This document shows, one piece after another, positions 63,163 to 64,000 of a stretch of DNA of 64,000 nucleotides. Position numbers and translations under genes: made by a program. The stretch is taken from assembly GCA_045106735.1 (NCBI GenBank), contig JBGCEZ010000022.1, positions 186,001 through 250,000 of the forward strand, in the 5' to 3' direction. The first letter of the stretch is position 1. Every line of letters starts with the position of its first letter. This DNA is from JBGCEZ01 sp045106735. GTDB lineage: Bacteria > Planctomycetota > Phycisphaerae > Phycisphaerales > SM1A02. A model generated the notes under the pieces. The model was not told the origin of the DNA. It did no database searches and saw nothing but the letters and a program-made list of their open reading frames with translations.

Positions 63163-63995
63163 CAGTCGTCACCGTCGAGGTCGATGAGTTCGTCTTCGTC
63201 GATCGTCTCGTTGGCCAGCAAGGTGCGGGCGACCTCGACCGCGGCCGCGGCATCCCCGCTCCCGATGTAATCGATGGCCAGCGTGTTGGCGAACCCAACG
63301 CTCTCGATGGCCTCAACGCATTCGCGCAAGTCCCATGAAGGATGCTGGCCGTCCTTGATGGTGTCGACCGTTGCGTGCACCGCGCCAGCGAACGGGGCGA
63401 GCTTTCGCAGCGTTCCGGTCAGGTCGCCGGTCGCGTGGGCGTGGGCGAAATCGGGCAGCGACCCGATTCGGAACCCGCCGATCTTCTTGATGAGATCGGT
63501 CAATCGCTCGGGCTGAAACGTCAGGCCCTCGGCCGGCGCGAGCAGCAGGTTCAGCTCGAGGCGTTCCAGGCCGGGCATGCACCGCTTGACCTCGGCCGCG
63601 GCGCGTTCGAAGACAACGTCGTCGTCCTTGCCCTCAATGCGGATCGCCAGCGAATTGCAGCCGAGCCGGTGGGCGGCGGTTCCGAGGCGTCGAATCCGCT
63701 CGCCGGCGGAATCGCGCCGCTTCTGCGTCGTCGCCCCGAACGGCAACGGCGTGTCTTCGATCAAGACCAAGCACGGGCAGCCAACGCGGTCGGCCTGGTC
63801 TCGCAGGCGGTCGAGTTCAGGCAGGCCCCAGCCCGAGAGCATGCTCGCCGAGATGCTGAGCCCGCGCAGTTGCAGGTGCTCGATGGCGAATCGTGGCAGG
63901 CCGAACATGGCGTCCGGCCCCCGCTTGAGTGTTTCGCCGGTCGGACCGGGAACCGACTGTCCGGCGAACGTTCGCGTGGCCAACGTGAGCAGCAT
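63162..63995 (-). CDS. xylose-isomerase-like TIM-barrel protein (sugar phosphate isomerase/epimerase family)
   Basis: 277 residues, complete, with its ATG five bases from the window edge. MLLTLATRTFAG and FAIEHLQLRGLSISASMLSG open the barrel; LGTAAHRLGCNSLAIRIEGK, LLLAPAEGLTFQPERLTDLI and IGSLPDFAHAHATGDLTGTL follow, and ANTLAIDYIGSG ends it, the AP-endonuclease-2 superfamily pattern. The metal-binding glutamates of true isomerases are not all evident, so function is unknown. First in the operon with cmk and plsC; the upstream region is outside the window. Confidence 0.75.
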   Translation of the reverse strand: MLLTLATRTFAGQSVPGPTGETLKRGPDAMFGLPRFAIEHLQLRGLSISASMLSGWGLPELDRLRDQADRVGCPCLVLIEDTPLPFGATTQKRRDSAGERIRRLGTAAHRLGCNSLAIRIEGKDDDVVFERAAAEVKRCMPGLERLELNLLLAPAEGLTFQPERLTDLIKKIGGFRIGSLPDFAHAHATGDLTGTLRKLAPFAGAVHATVDTIKDGQHPSWDLRECVEAIESVGFANTLAIDYIGSGDAAAAVEVARTLLANETIDEDELIDLDGDD

Positions 63996-64000
63996 GACGG

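Overview
The window looks like a chromosomal segment of a high-GC planctomycete, most likely class Phycisphaerae. The reasons are: several exported proteins end in short dockerin-like Ca-binding repeats (D-x-D-G-x-G-x-V...DLL..L..WG); there are FG-GAP/CRTAC1-type secreted proteins, a Ppx/GppA-HD exopolyphosphatase and a PilM remnant; TatC carries a large external insertion and ClpX a Gly-rich N-terminus; and many promoters have a clear TANNNT -10 but a weak -35. The placement is inferred from gene content only. Most of the window is ordinary core genome. No rRNA, tRNA, CRISPR array, complete IS or prophage was seen.

Layout. 1-8.4 kb: 5' end of pilM (minus), an mtaB-like tRNA methylthiotransferase with a large insertion, a four-S1-domain protein overlapping a sensor kinase, then a minus-strand operon of a small zinc-ribbon protein, topoisomerase VI subunit B and subunit A, which is unusual for a bacterium. 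8.6-16.2 kb (plus): abgT with a DUF2400 protein, ppx with a 3-hydroxyisobutyrate-dehydrogenase-like gene, a bifunctional-nuclease-domain protein and truD. 16.2-19 kb (minus): HAD phosphatase, tadA, tatC. 19-24.7 kb (plus): DnaJ-type chaperone, sugar-phosphate transferase, rpsD, PpiD-like chaperone. 25-36.6 kb (minus): tRNA-binding protein, TPR-sulfotransferase, a 920-residue exported Ca-binding-repeat protein, a CsrA-receiver fusion beside a three-PAS histidine kinase, and a secreted subtilase. 37-49.7 kb (plus): metK, purD, tig, a SHOCT-like membrane protein, clpX, rpmB, dnaG, rpoD. 49.8-51.5 kb: two decayed genes, one split by a 159-bp MITE-like element. 51.8-64 kb: more exported dockerin-type proteins, an ACT protein, FAH hydrolase with gamma-glutamyltransferase, a TSUP permease, a beta-lactamase-fold hydrolase, and the operon isomerase-cmk-plsC.

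Most noteworthy: (i) a single ORF fusing an N-terminal CsrA domain to a phosphoreceiver domain, next to a phytochrome-type histidine kinase; (ii) a bacterial Topo VI operon translationally coupled to a conserved-looking zinc-ribbon protein; (iii) a two-copy MITE-like element with imperfect terminal inverted repeats of about 32 bp, whose removal with one TTGA target duplication exactly restores a membrane-protein frame; (iv) a recurring -10 hexamer 6-8 nt upstream of start codons, suggesting leaderless transcripts; (v) short-unit tandem repeats that build up in spacers between convergent genes. Genes are often coupled by ATGA, GTGA or TGATG overlaps, and these fixed many start codons here.
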